Shown: piece by piece, positions 25,097 through 38,878 of the stretch
Layout: each line of letters begins with the position of its first letter
Position numbering within the stretch: position 1 is the first letter of the stretch
DNA from: Saccopteryx bilineata
Lineage: Eukaryota > Chordata > Mammalia > Chiroptera > Emballonuridae
Direction of reading: 5' to 3'
Length of the DNA stretch: 64,000 nucleotides
Assembly: GCF_036850765.1 (NCBI RefSeq)
Contig: NC_089492.1
Span: 73,642,482-73,706,481 of the forward strand
Notes under the pieces: generated by a model
The model's database searches: none
What the model was told of the DNA's origin: nothing
The model's input: only the letters and a program-made list of their open reading frames with translations
Position numbers and translations under genes: made by a program

Positions 25097-27931
25097 CTCC
25101 TGAGACAAGCGGTGCAGTCAGATCAAGCTGGATAAGGGAATTTCAGAAATTAGATAACACTCATTTTCCATCATTTAGGGAGACCACTCACTTGGTTTGC
25201 CTTTTAGGCATGTGTCGCTGTGCTTTCTCCTGACTCACTTAGCACAGCTCATCCTCGTCAGACAGACCTGCTTTTCTGTTCTGTTACTGTTAAATGACAA
25301 AATCCCCTCAAATAACATGCAGCCTGACCATCCAAAAAGGCAAGATTCCTAACTCAAACCATTTGATGATGTATGTCATTAAGATTACAACGAGCGCATC
25401 TAGGGAATACAAAATAGATGTACATACAACATTCTGTGAGGTCTGACCAGTGATGTAGTCAGCATTCCCCAAAGCCTGCTGTGAGAATAGTACAGTAAAT
25501 TAGTTTTGGTTATAGATAAAATGGGATTAATGATAAAAGAAAAAATAACTTTTAGCAAACAGTATTTTAGGAGCTGTAAAGGTGGCTAAGGTGTTGATAA
25601 TTTATTTGATAGGACAGATCAGGTATTTTAGTTAGTTCTGGACTTTCTAATAGTATAGTTTGCAATTTATGGCTTTCAGGAGTGTGAAAGAACTCAACTT
25701 TTCACTATTTTTGTTACATGGAATCATGCCTTGAACCTTAAAATAGCTTTTTCTATGGCCATTTCCAAATACCACCAGAGTTCTTAAAGAGAGTTTACAT
25801 ACTGGAGTAAAAGCCAAACCTTCTCCCCCCAACCCCCAATCCATAAAGATGCCTTTTTCCACCTCTTTGATGTGATAAGGAAGTGTTAAATCAAAGTGAA
25901 TCCCCTATTCAGGGCACCTTGGGACTGAATAGTGCTTAAGCCAATTGTTACCACTCCTGGCTGTTTAGACAGTGAGACACACATCTCTCTCTTGCAGATC
26001 AGAGAGGAGGACCTTGACAGGCATCCTAGGCCACCTGCTATCACTTAATTAGCATCATCATCTGACTTCTAGTTGGAATAATGACATCTTGCACTTTTTA
26101 GTAGGAGTAATTGCCATAATATATTACAGATTAAGTTACACCAATATTTTGTGATTCAACTATGGGAGGGGGGGTTTCTTGTATTTACTTGAGCTTTTGA
26201 AACTGATGTTTCCCTTCCACTCGTTCCCAATGTTTCTTACAGGTTCAGAGCAAATCTAAAGATATCACTGGTGTAATATAACCACCATAGATTTTGTACC
26301 CACAGAAAAAAAACTAAAGGCTAATCTTTGAAACTATCGAAAACACTATTGCATCCATAATGGATATTATGAGACAGTGAAGATTAATCGTACATGTAAA
26401 GGTAATTAAAAATAGGTTCTGTGCAGTGGAATTAGATGAAACTGTTTCGTCTCTCTCCCCAGGAAGAGTTTGTTAGTAAACGGACTGGGGGTGTCTGTTT
26501 GGGATAGCTTCTTTCTGGTACAGGAAGCTCTCTCTGCACAGTGATGAATATGAGAAAGAGATCAGTGGGCTGGAGGACATGTAGTGTTGTCCAGAGGCAT
26601 TCTCACCTTTAAACAGAGAGAACACCTATTATTTTGAATTCCTGAACAAAGGTAACACTGCGACATATTTTGCAGTCAAGGTAGTTGGAGCCTCAGTCCT
26701 ATTCATTGCCATTCCCTGTGGAGATCAGTTTTGTTTTCCTGATAAACTATTAGCAATTGTAGTGAAGAGTTGACAGCCAATGTCCTGTTCTGCATCCAGA
26801 ATTCCCCTTCAGTGGCAATAGAGATACAAAAATTGGTGGAGAGTTACGGATTTAAAATACACTGGTAAATTTTCTTATCTATGCATTTTTAATTTATTTA
26901 CTCATTTTATATTACAATTTAATTTTCTAAACCAGCTTTATTTTTATGAAAACTTTGATCAAAATAAATTCTAAAATGTCATAACTGGCACATTGTCAAA
27001 ATAACAAAGCATAGGAAATCGTGTGATTTCCTTGCAGCACTGTGGGATAAATATGGCCTTAAACACACATAAACAGTACTTCCTATAGGAGATACAGTTA
27101 TTGTCTTGTCTAAATTCTATAAATTGTGTTTTTAGCTGCCATTGATTAAAATATAACCGGTATATGCAATTTAGTGATCTCCTTAGTCAATAGAAGCCAA
27201 TGAAGCTTTTACTAGTCAATTGTTCAAACATTTTGTTTAGACAATTTCCACAATACAAAATGTGCCCTCACCAAATCACTTGCTTTGAAAAACAGCCCCT
27301 TAAAAGGCTCCTTTTACTAATAATCACTCCAATAATCTCAACAGCCTTCCTTCCAGAATACTCAAAAGAGAGGAAAAAAAAAGAACAAAAAGAAGTGTAA
27401 GGTTGACTTACCTTTTTCTATATCTTTTAATTCTTGTTTAAATGTCTATCCTTTCTCTGTGTTGTGTTGTGCATTCCTACATCTCGCAGGGTTGGACTCT
27501 GCAAAGACCTAGGAAGCGAGTTAAGGGCTGATGACGCTAACGAATCCGAGCGCAAATGACTGAATCGATAGAAAACCAGCCACTGCTGTTTAAGTGTATC
27601 AATAAATGTACCTTTATTTTCTCTTGAATGGATAAGTGTCGCAGTAAAGAGTCCTATGGATCTCTTAATTGAAAGTTAATTTTAAATCAATAAAGGGAGT
27701 CATTTAAATATTGATTGGCCCTTTCTACACGAATTGTTAGCTGATTTTTTTTTTTGCAACAACTTTGTTTAAATGCAATCAATAGCCCACAATCAGTATG
27801 TTCTATAAAAAATTGACAGATGTTCCCAAAATGCCTGCGAGGCATATTCTTATCTGTTTGCATATGCAGCAGAGTTATTTCAGTCTTTTTCACACCACAT
27901 ACCTAGATAATTACAACTCTAGGTATCATAG

Positions 27932-27955
27932 ACACACACACACACACACACACAC
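27932..27955 (+). repeat. (AC)12 microsatellite
   Basis: Uninterrupted AC run. Confidence 0.92.
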
Positions 27956-30900
27956 CACCTATTTTCCTAAACACCACAATTTTTTTTCTGTTACATTTAG
28001 CCTCTTAGCTGCTATACTTTAATCTTCTATTTACATCTCCAAAGGTCTGAAATGAGAAGATAATCTGATACAGTTATAGGAACCGTGTTTCTTGAATATC
28101 TCCATGATTGCAATTTGAAAAAGACAGCAGTGTTACATACCCATAGAAATGGAAAGACATTTAGACAGAGTCTTTGGTACTTTTCTGTCATAACATGTGA
28201 TACGGCTTGAGTAAAAATCCTCTTCTAATGAAACAAAATATTCTTGCCCATGTGAACATGCTCATCAAGTCCAAAGCTAGCAAGTACTTTTAATTTGTGT
28301 AGTTCCCTTAGATATCATCTTCCTAGCATAACAGCAAATATCCGTGCTTTTTTTCCCCTTTCAAATTGACAAAGAGAGCAGCCAAGTTAAAGGAATACAA
28401 ATTGTATTACATGGAATTCATCTTGATTAACCTAACAAAGTAAACTAAGGTACTTGTAGCTTTCAACACGTCAGCAAATATGAATGTTCTATTCATAGCT
28501 TCCTATGAGCCATTCAATATTTGCCTGAGAAATAGTCTAAAAATTGTAGAGCCGTCATCAGTACCCCTTTCCACAGAAAGGTTCCTTTTTGAACAAGACT
28601 CTTAATAACAGCCCAATACATTTATGAAGCCACTAATTAAAGGTGCAAGGTTTTGATTTTTTTTCCTCCTACAATCTATAATGTGTGGGAACAGCATTTA
28701 TTAACAAATGCTTTTTTGAATTAGTGGCGAATGACAATAATTTAAAAATGAAAAAAATATAAATAATAGAGTTTTACAGTAGCTTACAGGTTTTTGTGTG
28801 ACTTTAGCGATATCTGCTAATATAGAATGACCTAGAGTTCACTCATGGTGTTTCATTGACTGATATTTGACCAAAAAGTGATAATCTACCATAATTATAT
28901 TTTGTTTCTGAAGGCTTAGCCAAATTTCAAGTCTTGCCATTAAACTTGTAATATTGATAAAAGTGAATAAAATGAAAATAATATTGTATGCTACCCCTTT
29001 TGAAGGTTGAAAAACACCAACCTAATGGTCAAATATTTGAGGATAGCAGAGCCTAGAGTCTGAGTTGTGATGTTCTGTAATTTTACCTTTTAGTTGTGCT
29101 GCAAATTTACTCTACTTCGATCTTGCATCGTTGACCTCTTCAAACAACATCTCAGAACTCCCCCCCACACACCCCCGTTCCATTTTCAGGGTTAGGGAAG
29201 CTCTATTGAAAGGAGAGGTTTCAGGGAAACAGTGGTGATCCCTCCAGTTTATATGCATATGGGTGCGGCACGTGAACGCGCTGTGTCTGGACTCAGCCTT
29301 AAGATGTGAGTGATAGCTCTTATTTGTCTGATAGAGCTGGCCGGGGAAATAGAGCTACAGCTGGTTACTTCATTAGGTCCTCTCATTGATTGAACCCTGC
29401 TGAAGTGATGCAGCAGACTCCTCAGATAACTGCTGGTAATAGAACAAAATGAATTCTTATCACAGAGATTGGAAAGGCCATTAACCCTGGCCTCCAATGC
29501 TTTTCAGAGGTCACAGACAGGAAGCTAAGCGGTGACTGGGAAACCGCTTTCTGTCTAACTACAGGTCACATTAGAAGGGTGTGTGTGACTTTTTGTACCC
29601 TTCGGCTTCTGTGTGGACGGAACCGTTAGCCTGGCAGATGTTAATAATCAGCTGTAAATAAATATTGGAACCAGAGAAGAAAAATGAGAAAGCCCAGGAA
29701 TTTATTTCAATAAATATTTAATAAAAGAACAATTGTTACGGTGCTATTTACTGCCAGATCTGCTGGAGTTTTAAAGCTAGTACTTTTTTTCTCATATAAA
29801 TTGGAAAGAGAAATGCATAGAGGCACTTTAAAAAAAGGAAATTTAATATGGTTTTATATAAAAATATTTCCTTCCTTCCTCTCCATCCTTCAGAGATGGC
29901 AGTTGTAATTATTCCTGGCTGCCTGGCTTCCTCCCCTACCCAAGAAGCCACCACCAGGCCATCTCTGAATGAGCACGCCACGCGGCCCGCCGTTCACCTG
30001 GAGGAAAGGCGCATGCGTCTAAGGAGCAGTCCTGTAATTTACATTTAATGTAACCTTTCAATTGACCAGGAACCCATGAGCTCACCCCAGCTCACAGGGG
30101 AGGACTTTCTCAATATGTCAGGTCCCTGCCAAAAGGATTCATCCATTTCCAAACCGGGCAGCACCTGACAGTTTTTTTCTGCCTCTGTGTGGAGAAAGGT
30201 CCTCAGAGTCACTGCTGGTGTTTTTTTACACATTGAGTCTGAGACAGAAAATGTTCACAGATGAGGCACATGTAATGAAGGATGCGCCGCATAGAAAGAA
30301 AGGGAGAACTTTCTTCCCATCACTAAATGCGCAGTGTTTGCCTCTGCTTGTATCCCAAAGATGTGCCGAGGGCTATTTTTAACAACATGTTGGTGGCTTC
30401 TAAACTTACGGCTGTGATTTAATTTCAGTGTCTGTGGTGGTGTGGTATTTTCTGTTGGAGCCAATCTTTCTCTGGGAGTGGGTTTATTTAAATGTAATTG
30501 GGTCCTGTGGATGGGGAAAAAAAATGACAGATTTTATGTCTTTGGAGACCCACCCAGACATTTGGTTTGGCCTTTCGTACACAAATAATAACACGAAGGT
30601 GTATGCTGTCATTGACCCACTGGAAACACCAGACGTGGTTTGGCAGGAGAGAAACCCAAACAGATTATCTGGATAAACATAGAATCAGATGCTTCTCTGA
30701 ATTAGCTTATGTACTGTAAACATAGATAAGCACAGTTGTATACTGTATTTTTGGAGTCTCTGTAGAATATAAGAACAGAGGGGGAAAGAGTGAATAGTAA
30801 AGAATGCACACATTTCAATTACATCAAAGTCACAGGAAGGCTTAATTTTATGGGAGTTTATTATTTTTAGCCTGCGCTTATATTTGAGTCGAATATGAAC

Positions 30901-32088
30901 AGAATCACGTGTAAAAATTGCACTGGGTAAGCAAATGTCAAAGGCACCAACTTCTAAAGCAAAAATTAAGTCTTCTTGCGTTTTGGTCTAAAACTTTTCC
31001 AGTTTATTTGCTGTGTGAGTTAATAAATATTCTTTAGAAACCTAATGAAGTAAATGCTTTCACTTATCTCATTTATCAAGAATGTGCGATTCTGTTGCAG
31101 ATGTTTCCAGGAATGACACAGAGGCCTGGAATTTCAGCTTGTGATACCTGGGGTAGAAGTCATGAAACTTGTAATTAGCTGGTGGTGCACTATGAACCTT
31201 CGAGTTCAGTTCATGTTGTCTAATGAAGAACAGGCATGATTTCTTTGTGCTTGTTGCATTTCAAGTCCAAGAATGTTTGATAAATGAATGTCTTTAACTC
31301 TTCACATAGTAAGTAGCATTAGATTGTGTTAAGTCAAATTTAAGAAAGGGTATGCTTTGAAGAGAAAGCATGTTGATAATTTTGCTTCTCATTTGTATTA
31401 GGTAAAATAGCCTTAGATAGTTTATTTCATGTGTGCCTTCTAAGAGCTCTGATATTTTAAGCATTATCTCCTCCTTTTAACTGGAATGAAATAAAGAAAG
31501 GAAAGAGTTATATCTTTCAGTTCCAAATAAATTGTAGGAAAATGAATGATTTTGTGGTACACAGTGTGTGAACTAAGGTGTTTTTCTCCATATGACACGT
31601 TAGTGTCATTTACAGGCAAAATGTGCTGTGCTTTTTAACAACTGCAATGACATTCACTCTGATTACTTTTCCTAAGAACTAGCTAAGCTTTATTGACATA
31701 TTTGTGAATGGCAAATATTATTATGAACATAGAAGGCAAAAGTGGTATCTGTGGGACAAGGATTATAGACAACCATGATGTTTAAAGGATCAATTTCTAA
31801 ACTGCCCCATGGCCTTTCTTGGGGTCTTTAGCACCATCAGTATCCTATACAGAGAAAAGTAAAATAAGTTTCCTTGTAAGTTCATTTGTATGGTTGTGTT
31901 TTGTAAGGAAAATTCTGACTTACAAATTCAATGGTGGGCATGGGGTACAAGTAGGGGAGAACTCTGACTTGTTTCTTAGCCATCTCAAGACGATTTGAAA
32001 TAATACTATCTGGTTTTAATCTATTCTATTCTTTTTTTATTTTACCAAACTTTCCTAAAGTATCTTTGTCCTTCAGTAAAATCTAACA

Positions 32089-32126
32089 ATATATATATAT
32101 ATATATATATATAAATATATATATAT
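32089..32126 (+). repeat. (AT)n microsatellite
   Basis: About 38 bases of AT with a single AA interruption; self-complementary, so it can extrude as a cruciform. Confidence 0.92.
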
Positions 32127-32350
32127 TTTATTGAGAACATTTACGAGTTTATTAGAGGAAAAGAAGAACATTAAAAAAGTTGGTAGGCCAAAAATATCAC
32201 TAACTCTCAGTGTGTTCCTACTTCTCTTAGGTATTTTAGTGACACAATTTGTGGTTGACTTGGGGAATTAAAAAGGATGCCTGAAAATCATGTTATTTAA
32301 AAACCACATGGAATTTTAAATTTTTTCCTTCTTTATAAGTTTGGCTTTTT

Positions 32351-32583
32351 ATTTTTAAATGAGAGAAGAAGAAATAGACAGACTCCCGCATGCACCCTGA
32401 CAGGGATCCACCTGGGGCCAATGCTTGAATCAATCGATACACTGGCTATGGGAGGGGAAGAGGGAGAGAAGGGGGTTAAAGAAGCCAATGCTCATTTCTT
32501 TTATATGTTTAGACAAGGAATCAAACCTGGGATGTCCATACTCTGTGCCGACGCTCTATGCACTGAGCAAATAAGCCAGTGCC
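32351..32583 (-). mobile_element. Long-type tRNA-derived bat SINE, minus strand, internally shortened
   Basis: Contains GACTCCCGCATGCACCCTGA and CAGGGATCCACCTGGGGCCA near the left (the 3' part of the family) and a GCACTGAGCAAATAAGCCAG head remnant at the right. About 235 bp compared with about 380 bp for the two fuller copies, so a middle part is missing. Imperfect flanking repeats resemble AAGTTTGGCTTTT. Confidence 0.75.
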
Positions 32584-32820
32584 AAGTTGGTTTTCAAATA
32601 AAAAATGTTTCCAGTTTTCTCTAAGATACATACATATTACTCTCTATGAAGCTGCTTTACCTACTATCATTTTAATGCCACCTTTTAAATATTATTTGTC
32701 TACAACTCAAATTCTCAAAATTATGCCTAATGTTAGTCATAATACAGACATATAGGATATTTTCCTAGTGATCTTTAGGTAAGTCATAGTTATTTATCCT
32801 ATATTTTTAAAATACTTTCT

Positions 32821-33006
32821 TTTTTTTCTTTTTCCAATTTTTCTATTGATCTGAAAGAGAGAGAGAGAGAGAGAGGCATCAACTCTCTGGTCCAGGTAGC
32901 TGTTCCATTCAGTTATGTACTCATTGATTGCCCTGACCGCAGTTGAACCAGTGACCTCTGGTGCTTTGGGTAGAAACTTTATTTACTGAGGCACCCAGCT
33001 AGGGCT
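32821..33006 (-). mobile_element. Short tRNA-derived bat SINE, minus strand
   Basis: Minus-strand head GCCCTAGCTGGGTGCCTCAG, a B-box-like GGTTCAACTGCGG, then a (TC)n run (plus-strand GAGAGAG at about 32858-32875) and a T-rich end. Confidence 0.75.
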
Positions 33007-35511
33007 AAACTGTTTTCTACTAAAGGATTTAGTTAAGTGTTTGTAGAAGTTCATTAGTGCTTCTATATTATAGGGGTAACATTTCTTGCCAATATGTGAA
33101 CATATAATTCTAAAACATTTGATGAAATCAGTTAATTCCTTTTGGACTCTATATTGTTGAAAATATAATCAGTCTTCCTTTTTAAGAGGAGATTTGTTTT
33201 ATTTTCATCTTAATGACTAGCTAATTTGTCTTTATGCGACCATGCCATGTGGTTTGACATTCACCCTTATTTATTTGTTTGCTTCTGCCTATACTGAGTA
33301 AGGGACAAAGTCACAGGAAAAGAGGTGGTATAAGTCAGTGACCTCTGAACATGCAGTGTGCTACTGACCAAGTCCAGCTCTTTTGGGATTCAATTTCTAA
33401 TTGCATTAGTATTTTTAGAACATTTTAATTGAGAACTTATTTGTTCTTTACTCATTATTTTTCTCTAACATTGCCTTTAATAATATTTTTATTGAAAAAT
33501 AAAAAGATGTGAATGTCCCAATTAGACAACTCAACCCTTGGTTTTACTGGCAAATGAAAAAGTTGTGCATTAATGTGAGAACAGGGAACCATAGGTAACA
33601 CCCACAGAAGAGCTTAGGGAGGTCACTGGTACACAGTTTATTAACTTGGGATCTGGGAGCCTGGGAGCTCCATGTCCCCTGTTATTGCCTGTGAAGTTAT
33701 CCATAGGTGCCTGTTTATAGGAAGGGTGAAAGTCCATAGCTGCCACTAGATGATTACTGTTCCTCAGCCTGAAATGCTATTCTTTAAAAACCCGGGAAGA
33801 AAAATGGGAGCACATAGTTTGAGTTGGATGTAACATTTTTGTTTCTGAAGATGGAGTCTCACTCTTTGCTGCAGCTGTGTTTATGGACTCCTCTTCACCC
33901 ATCCTGAAAGACCACTCCAGTGCTCTGACCATTCACTTGGGACAACGGGGGCCTCTTGGGCATTCTGGCTGTGTGGCTGACTTCTTTCCCTTGATGCAGC
34001 ATCTTGGAAAACTGGAGTTTTCCTAAATCAACTTGAAAGTAGTTTACAGATTCAACTTTATGCTTCTGCTTCTGGAAGCGTAAAGCACCCAGCCAAAACA
34101 AAGCCACTTAAGTGATTTAAAAAAAAAATGAGTAACTGAGAAAAAAGCTAGAACAAGACTACAAAATGATGTATCCGATTACTCTTAGAAGAAAGGAAAG
34201 AGGAAGACATCGAGGTAAGTAGAAAGTACAGTATTAGGAAAAAGAATGAATCAGAAGGTGATGTGTGTTTTAGCAACAGTGTGAGCACATCCCCTGGGGC
34301 ATGGTTAGCACGTGGGCTTCGAGCCCTGGAGGTAGTGAGCAGGAATACACAGAGCAGCAGGAGCAGGTTTGCAGTTGAGAATGCCAAACCTCATAGTTTA
34401 TTCTTGTATCTTTGTTTATTAATTATTGTATTAATTTTCACATGAACAGCTGTAAACTTACTGTTGCCGTTCCTGGTGTAGATTAAATAAAGGGACTAGA
34501 GGGATAATAATGCAATAAGGAATGTGAAAAGACAGGGTGGGAATGCACACGAAACAGATTTGACCTAAAGGTGAATTATTTATTGTCCAGTCTTATGAGG
34601 TCTTCTTCTCAGTCTTTGTAGAAAGTACTTGGAAGTTGGCAGAAATTATTGCAGATGTTTAGACAATGGGGACATCCAAAGGATCCTTTAAACTCATAGA
34701 TCCAGCTTCTGAGCATACAAGAGCCAGGCCCTCAGCAGTGGCCTGACTTTGTCAGGGATGTTTAGCTAAGTCACTACATAGCTCCAGCCTATGGTCCCCA
34801 ATTCAGTGTCACTTTGGTACCTTTATCATCTCCTGTTATTTACACAGGTTGAATGGAAGATTTTCAGAGCTGATTCTTGCCTTTGATCATTTGTCTGTAA
34901 AACGTTTCTCCAAAATAGAAAGAAATTATTAATGGCACAATGTAGAGTTAGACACCTCTTACATTAGTGCTTGTTTCTCCCATAGAGTTCATTGTTCCAT
35001 ATTCTTTTATGTCATGAATACTTGGCTCCTACTAACTAGCATATCACCCTGAGTAGTGGTGGTTGTTTCTATTTTGTTTCCTCCGTCAGATTCAAGTTTC
35101 TGGAAGGCGTTGAAGGTTGTTTTCATCCTGGTATCTTCTAGCCAAAATGTGGCCCTTGTCACCTAATGGGCTCTTAGTGACTGTCTGCTAATTTGAATGT
35201 CTTTAGACTGTGAAGTAGAATTATGTGTCTCAATTGATCATTACTTCTAGTCTTTAAAGCACTTATCTATTGTTACACATTTCCAGTGAGAGGTAAACAA
35301 ACAGTTTGAGAAATGGCAAATAAGGGATTTAAGCAAATTAGGATAGATTAGGAAGCAATAAAAAAAAGTTCAGCTAAAGTTAAATGAAACAACAGGGGGC
35401 CAAATGATGCTTTACAGATAGAATATTGTAGGTCGTTAGAGCTTAATAGGCAAATGTTTTCATTTTAAGGGCTATAAAATAATTTTTAACTGCAGTTTCC
35501 TCACTTACAAA

Positions 35512-35532
35512 AAAAAGAAAGAAAGAAAGAAA
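35512..35532 (+). repeat. (GAAA)n simple repeat
   Basis: Four to five GAAA units after an A run. Confidence 0.8.
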
Positions 35533-36269
35533 GGCTCTTTTAAAGGAAAGAAAAAGAGAAATTGAGAAAGTATTGTTGGTATTTGCTCATAGATTTTTGT
35601 TTTTTATTTTATTCTTCAAGTCTCGTTCAAAGCAGTATTCACACTCAGTCTTTTTCCCATTTACAGAAATGATATTGACCCTTGGAAGATATTTTCTTGT
35701 CCAAGCCATTGTAGTTTATAAAATTAAAAGTCAAGTTGACAGTCTGTCTCAGCCCTCAGCCACATCTTCCTTGACCATGGTTCTCCAGGGAAGTGTGGGC
35801 AGCTAGTTTATAGCCGTTTTGCAATAATTGTATACTCTTATTTCATCCTCTGGAGCTTTTGTTTCAAGCAAGAATGTGCTTGGACTTCAAAGAATTAAAT
35901 GCATACAGCTTCTATATTTACAAGGCAGTCACAAAAAAGGGATCAGCACCAGGAAAATAGTGGAGAGTAAGTCATTTCTACAAGGTGTTAACGGTGTTGT
36001 ATGAGAAAGAAAAGAGGAAAGTTTGATAGCAAAGCCTGCGTAGACCTCAAAGGACTGTCTCCCTTTTTAACCTTTTAACCTATTTCAATAGAATTTTAAA
36101 CTCTTTTACCTTTGAAAGAGAAAACTTAATACTTGCATCTAATAACAAATGTGACACATAGATAATTTAATTGGAACCAGAGTCAGAGTGAAGTGGAGAA
36201 AGAGACTGTGACCCGGGAGATTACACCCCTTTGCTTCCATGACAAGTCCATTGGCAAGAGCTCTGGGTT

Positions 36270-36800
36270 ATGGCACATGGCCTGGGCTTGTGAGAGGCAG
36301 AAGAGAGTTCCCTGCCCTCAAGGAGTTTAGAAACTGCCTACAAGACAGACTCGATGTACTTGACACAACAAACCAGGTAAATGGTGACACCCTAGGGCAC
36401 TTCGTCCAGTTCCAAACTGTTTAAAGGAACATGGGATCTGTGGGATTTGCTATGGTTAGTGCAGGTCTTAGGACATGAAGAATCAGTAGGCTTGGGATAT
36501 AAAATCTTTTTTTTGTTTGTTTGTCTCTGTGTCTTTTTATTTAGGCATGGCCCTAGGCTTCAGAAAAGAAATGGTATGATTCAGACTTTGGAATGAATAA
36601 AAATTAGAATGTGTTGAGAAGCAAGAAACTCAGCTGAGAGCCTCAGAATAACTGTTTAGAGGAAGGGGACACACATTAGATAACTGAGACTATAGAAGGC
36701 TTTGGACATTAAACAACGAAGTTCAGCTTTGATAAGTCTGACAATCAGAAAGTAGCCAAGCTTTAGAGTATAAGATGTCATCACTAAAGAAGTGTTGAGA
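36270..36800 (-). repeat. Possible L2 LINE fragment, minus strand
   Basis: Includes the antisense L2 3'-UTR phrase CCCTGCCCTCAAGGAGTTTA followed by purine-rich text typical of antisense L2. Highly diverged; ends arbitrary. Confidence 0.35.
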
Positions 36801-38284
36801 AAACATGTTGGGCACTCACATATAAGAGGGGTCATGTTGGTGGGACCTGGAGGCGGGAAGTCATCCAAAGCCAACAACTGTGGTGGCTGCTTTAAGGGGC
36901 TATCATGGAAGAAACTCTCAGTAAATAGGGGAAAAAAGGTGCATTTAAAACAAGTCTACACAGCACACTTACTGACTAAATATAAGCAACAAAGAAGTCC
37001 AGGATTCCATGACTGTCACAACTGCTCAGCTGAGTGGGCAGGGGGAGTGAAAATCTTAGGCTCTGATAGTGAGGCATGACTTTGCCCCTTTCAAACATTA
37101 TGCTTTCCATGACTAGTTGACTGAGGATATTATGTGTTCATAAAGGTTTGTTTGTTTCTTTTTGACTAGCAGAAAGGTAGTCATTTTTCATCATGATTTT
37201 TAAGAGGCTTTTTGTAGTTTTAATAAAGCAATGTTAGGGACTCTGTTTTCTTTATAACATTTAGAGCTTATATTTATGTTAGCCTGTTAATGTAATTTAT
37301 GCTGAGTAAGTATAGAGGGAATAGTTTATGGAATGTGGAACAAAGTAAGTCCAGGACATTTTTGTATCTTTCTAGGTGGAAATGGTTGATTAAACTGAAA
37401 TATCTCTAAGCTGTTCTATTGTACTTTATTAATGTGATTACCAGAGGAGCCGGGTACATTGTAAATATTTAGTAAATACTCTTCGAATACGTGAATTAGA
37501 AAAAACACAGAAGTAGGCCATGTGAAAGGAAACTGTCATGGTGGGTGACAGTTTATTGGCGATCAATTAGGGGAGGTTCATTAGTTCCTATTTTCAGAAC
37601 AAGATAGGATTGCCTCTGTGCATTTGGCAAAAGGGAGGAAAACAAAAAGCCCAATACCAGTCCATAAATATCCTGCAACCCTTTGGGGGCACAGCAGAGG
37701 AGGCATGGGTGCAGAAGTGGAACGAATGAAATTGATTCCACATAGTCTCCCCATTTGCATTCTAATTTTGTTACTACAGAGAGGTACAGCTCAACAATTC
37801 ATAGTGTGGCTGCAAAAAGCCGACACAGCTCTGCACATTTCCAAGCAACTCCTGCAAATTAGAGGTCAGTATTCTTCACTCTAGAAATAGAGTTCTAGAG
37901 TATTTGAGGCCGCACGTGAGCTGTTGCTTCTTGAGGACAGATGTGAGGACCGGGGTAAGAAGATGTAGAATGTATTGGACAGGTGATAAAAATCAGCCAT
38001 ATAAAAGATGTAACTTATTCTGATATTGCATATTTAATTGGTTGAAACATATATAACTCTTCTTTCTACATCCTTGATAAAGTCAGTGTTAAAAAATTTC
38101 CTCAAAAAGAAAAACTCTGCATTTGCCTGAAATTGCCCATTAGAGATGTTTATGTTTAGAGTTTATAGAAGTGTGATAAAAAGAGAAATCACTTACTTTT
38201 TATTATTCATTTTCTTTACCGCTAAATTCTTACTACTGTGTTTTCCTCCTAGCCCCCAAACACACTTTTTATTTTCTTTAGGTG

Positions 38285-38410
38285 ACTATATTTTATTTAA
38301 AAATTAAATTTAACAGGGTGACATTGGTCCATAAGAATACATAGGATTCAGGTAAACATTTCTATAGCATTTGAACTGTTCATTGCGTTATGTGCCCATG
38401 GCCCAATTAA
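38285..38410 (-). repeat. L1 3'-end fragment, minus strand
   Basis: Plus-strand text AGGGTGACATTGGTCCATAA followed by AGGATTCAGGTAAACATT and GTTATGTGCCCATGGCCCAA matches the usual antisense L1 3' UTR order (tail, gtgcacctg-like, tatgggtgcac-like). Truncated and old. Confidence 0.6.
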
Positions 38411-38666
38411 GGTGACCATTTTTTGGCTTTTCATTTATTGTGCACCTTTTTGTGTTTGAATTCTGGTCATTATTTGTGAATTGTCCACACTTATGAAAAT
38501 TTTTCCTACTATTTGACATTATTATGTATTTTAGAATAGAAATATATTGAATTATTTTGCAGAATTATATTTTGTTTCTTTTAATCATAAGCTGTTTATG
38601 TCAACATGATTTCAGTACTCTGTCACCTTTTACATTAGTGATGATCATGGATTACTTCATCTGGGG

Positions 38667-38878
38667 CAGTGGTCGGCAAACTCATTAGTCAACAGAGCCA
38701 AATATCAACAGTACAACGATTGAAATTTCTTTTGAGAGCTAAAAATTTTAAACTTAAACTATATAGATCGGTACATTGTTATTAACTTAATTAGGGTACT
38801 CCTAAGCTGGCCAAAGAGCTGCACTCACGGGGCCAAAGAGCCACATATGGCTCACGAGCCGCGGTTTGCCGACCACTG
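38667..38878. mobile_element. Non-autonomous hAT DNA transposon, 212 bp, perfect 8-bp duplication
   Basis: Terminal inverted repeats of 15 perfect bases (CAGTGGTCGGCAAAC on the left, its reverse complement GTTTGCCGACCACTG on the right). It is flanked by perfect 8-bp copies of ATCTGGGG at 38659-38666 and 38879-38886, the hAT signature. No ORF, so it moved with a transposase supplied elsewhere. Inside are GGCCAAAGAGC-type repeats near the right end. Such well-kept hAT copies are common in bats and rare in other mammals. Confidence 0.95.

Larger units (their letters stand above)
14249..32335 (+). other. 18-kb intronic stretch without recognisable SINE or LINE insertions
   Basis: Reading through this stretch I find microsatellites, a TG-rich tract and homopolymer runs, but no tRNA-type SINE head, L1 tail, L2 or clear MIR, although elsewhere in the window these occur every 1-4 kb. 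The sequence has many TAATTA/ATTAGCA-like AT motifs and E-boxes, common in enhancer-rich introns. No exon with matched frame was found. An unclassified older repeat may lie at about 15.5-16.3 kb. Confidence 0.45.
33007..38284 (+). other. Intronic sequence with old, hard-to-place repeat remnants
   Basis: No exon found. A GAAA-type simple repeat lies at about 35512-35532. The part at 36270-36800 resembles antisense L2 (CCCTGCCCTCAAGGAGTTTA and a downstream A/G-rich block). The rest is unique or unclassified. Confidence 0.35.

Noticed and set aside
29249..29497. 82-codon minus-strand ORF with a smooth composition
   Set aside because: No acceptor/donor pair in frame and no recognised motif; it may be conserved non-coding sequence, which cannot be tested here.
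33895..34107. 70-codon minus-strand ORF considered as a processed pseudogene
   Set aside because: I could not match it to a known protein, and there is no poly-A tail or duplication.
34190..34220. GAGGTAAGT donor-like site considered as the end of an exon
   Set aside because: The upstream frames have no matching acceptor and the preceding AG-rich text is not coding-like.
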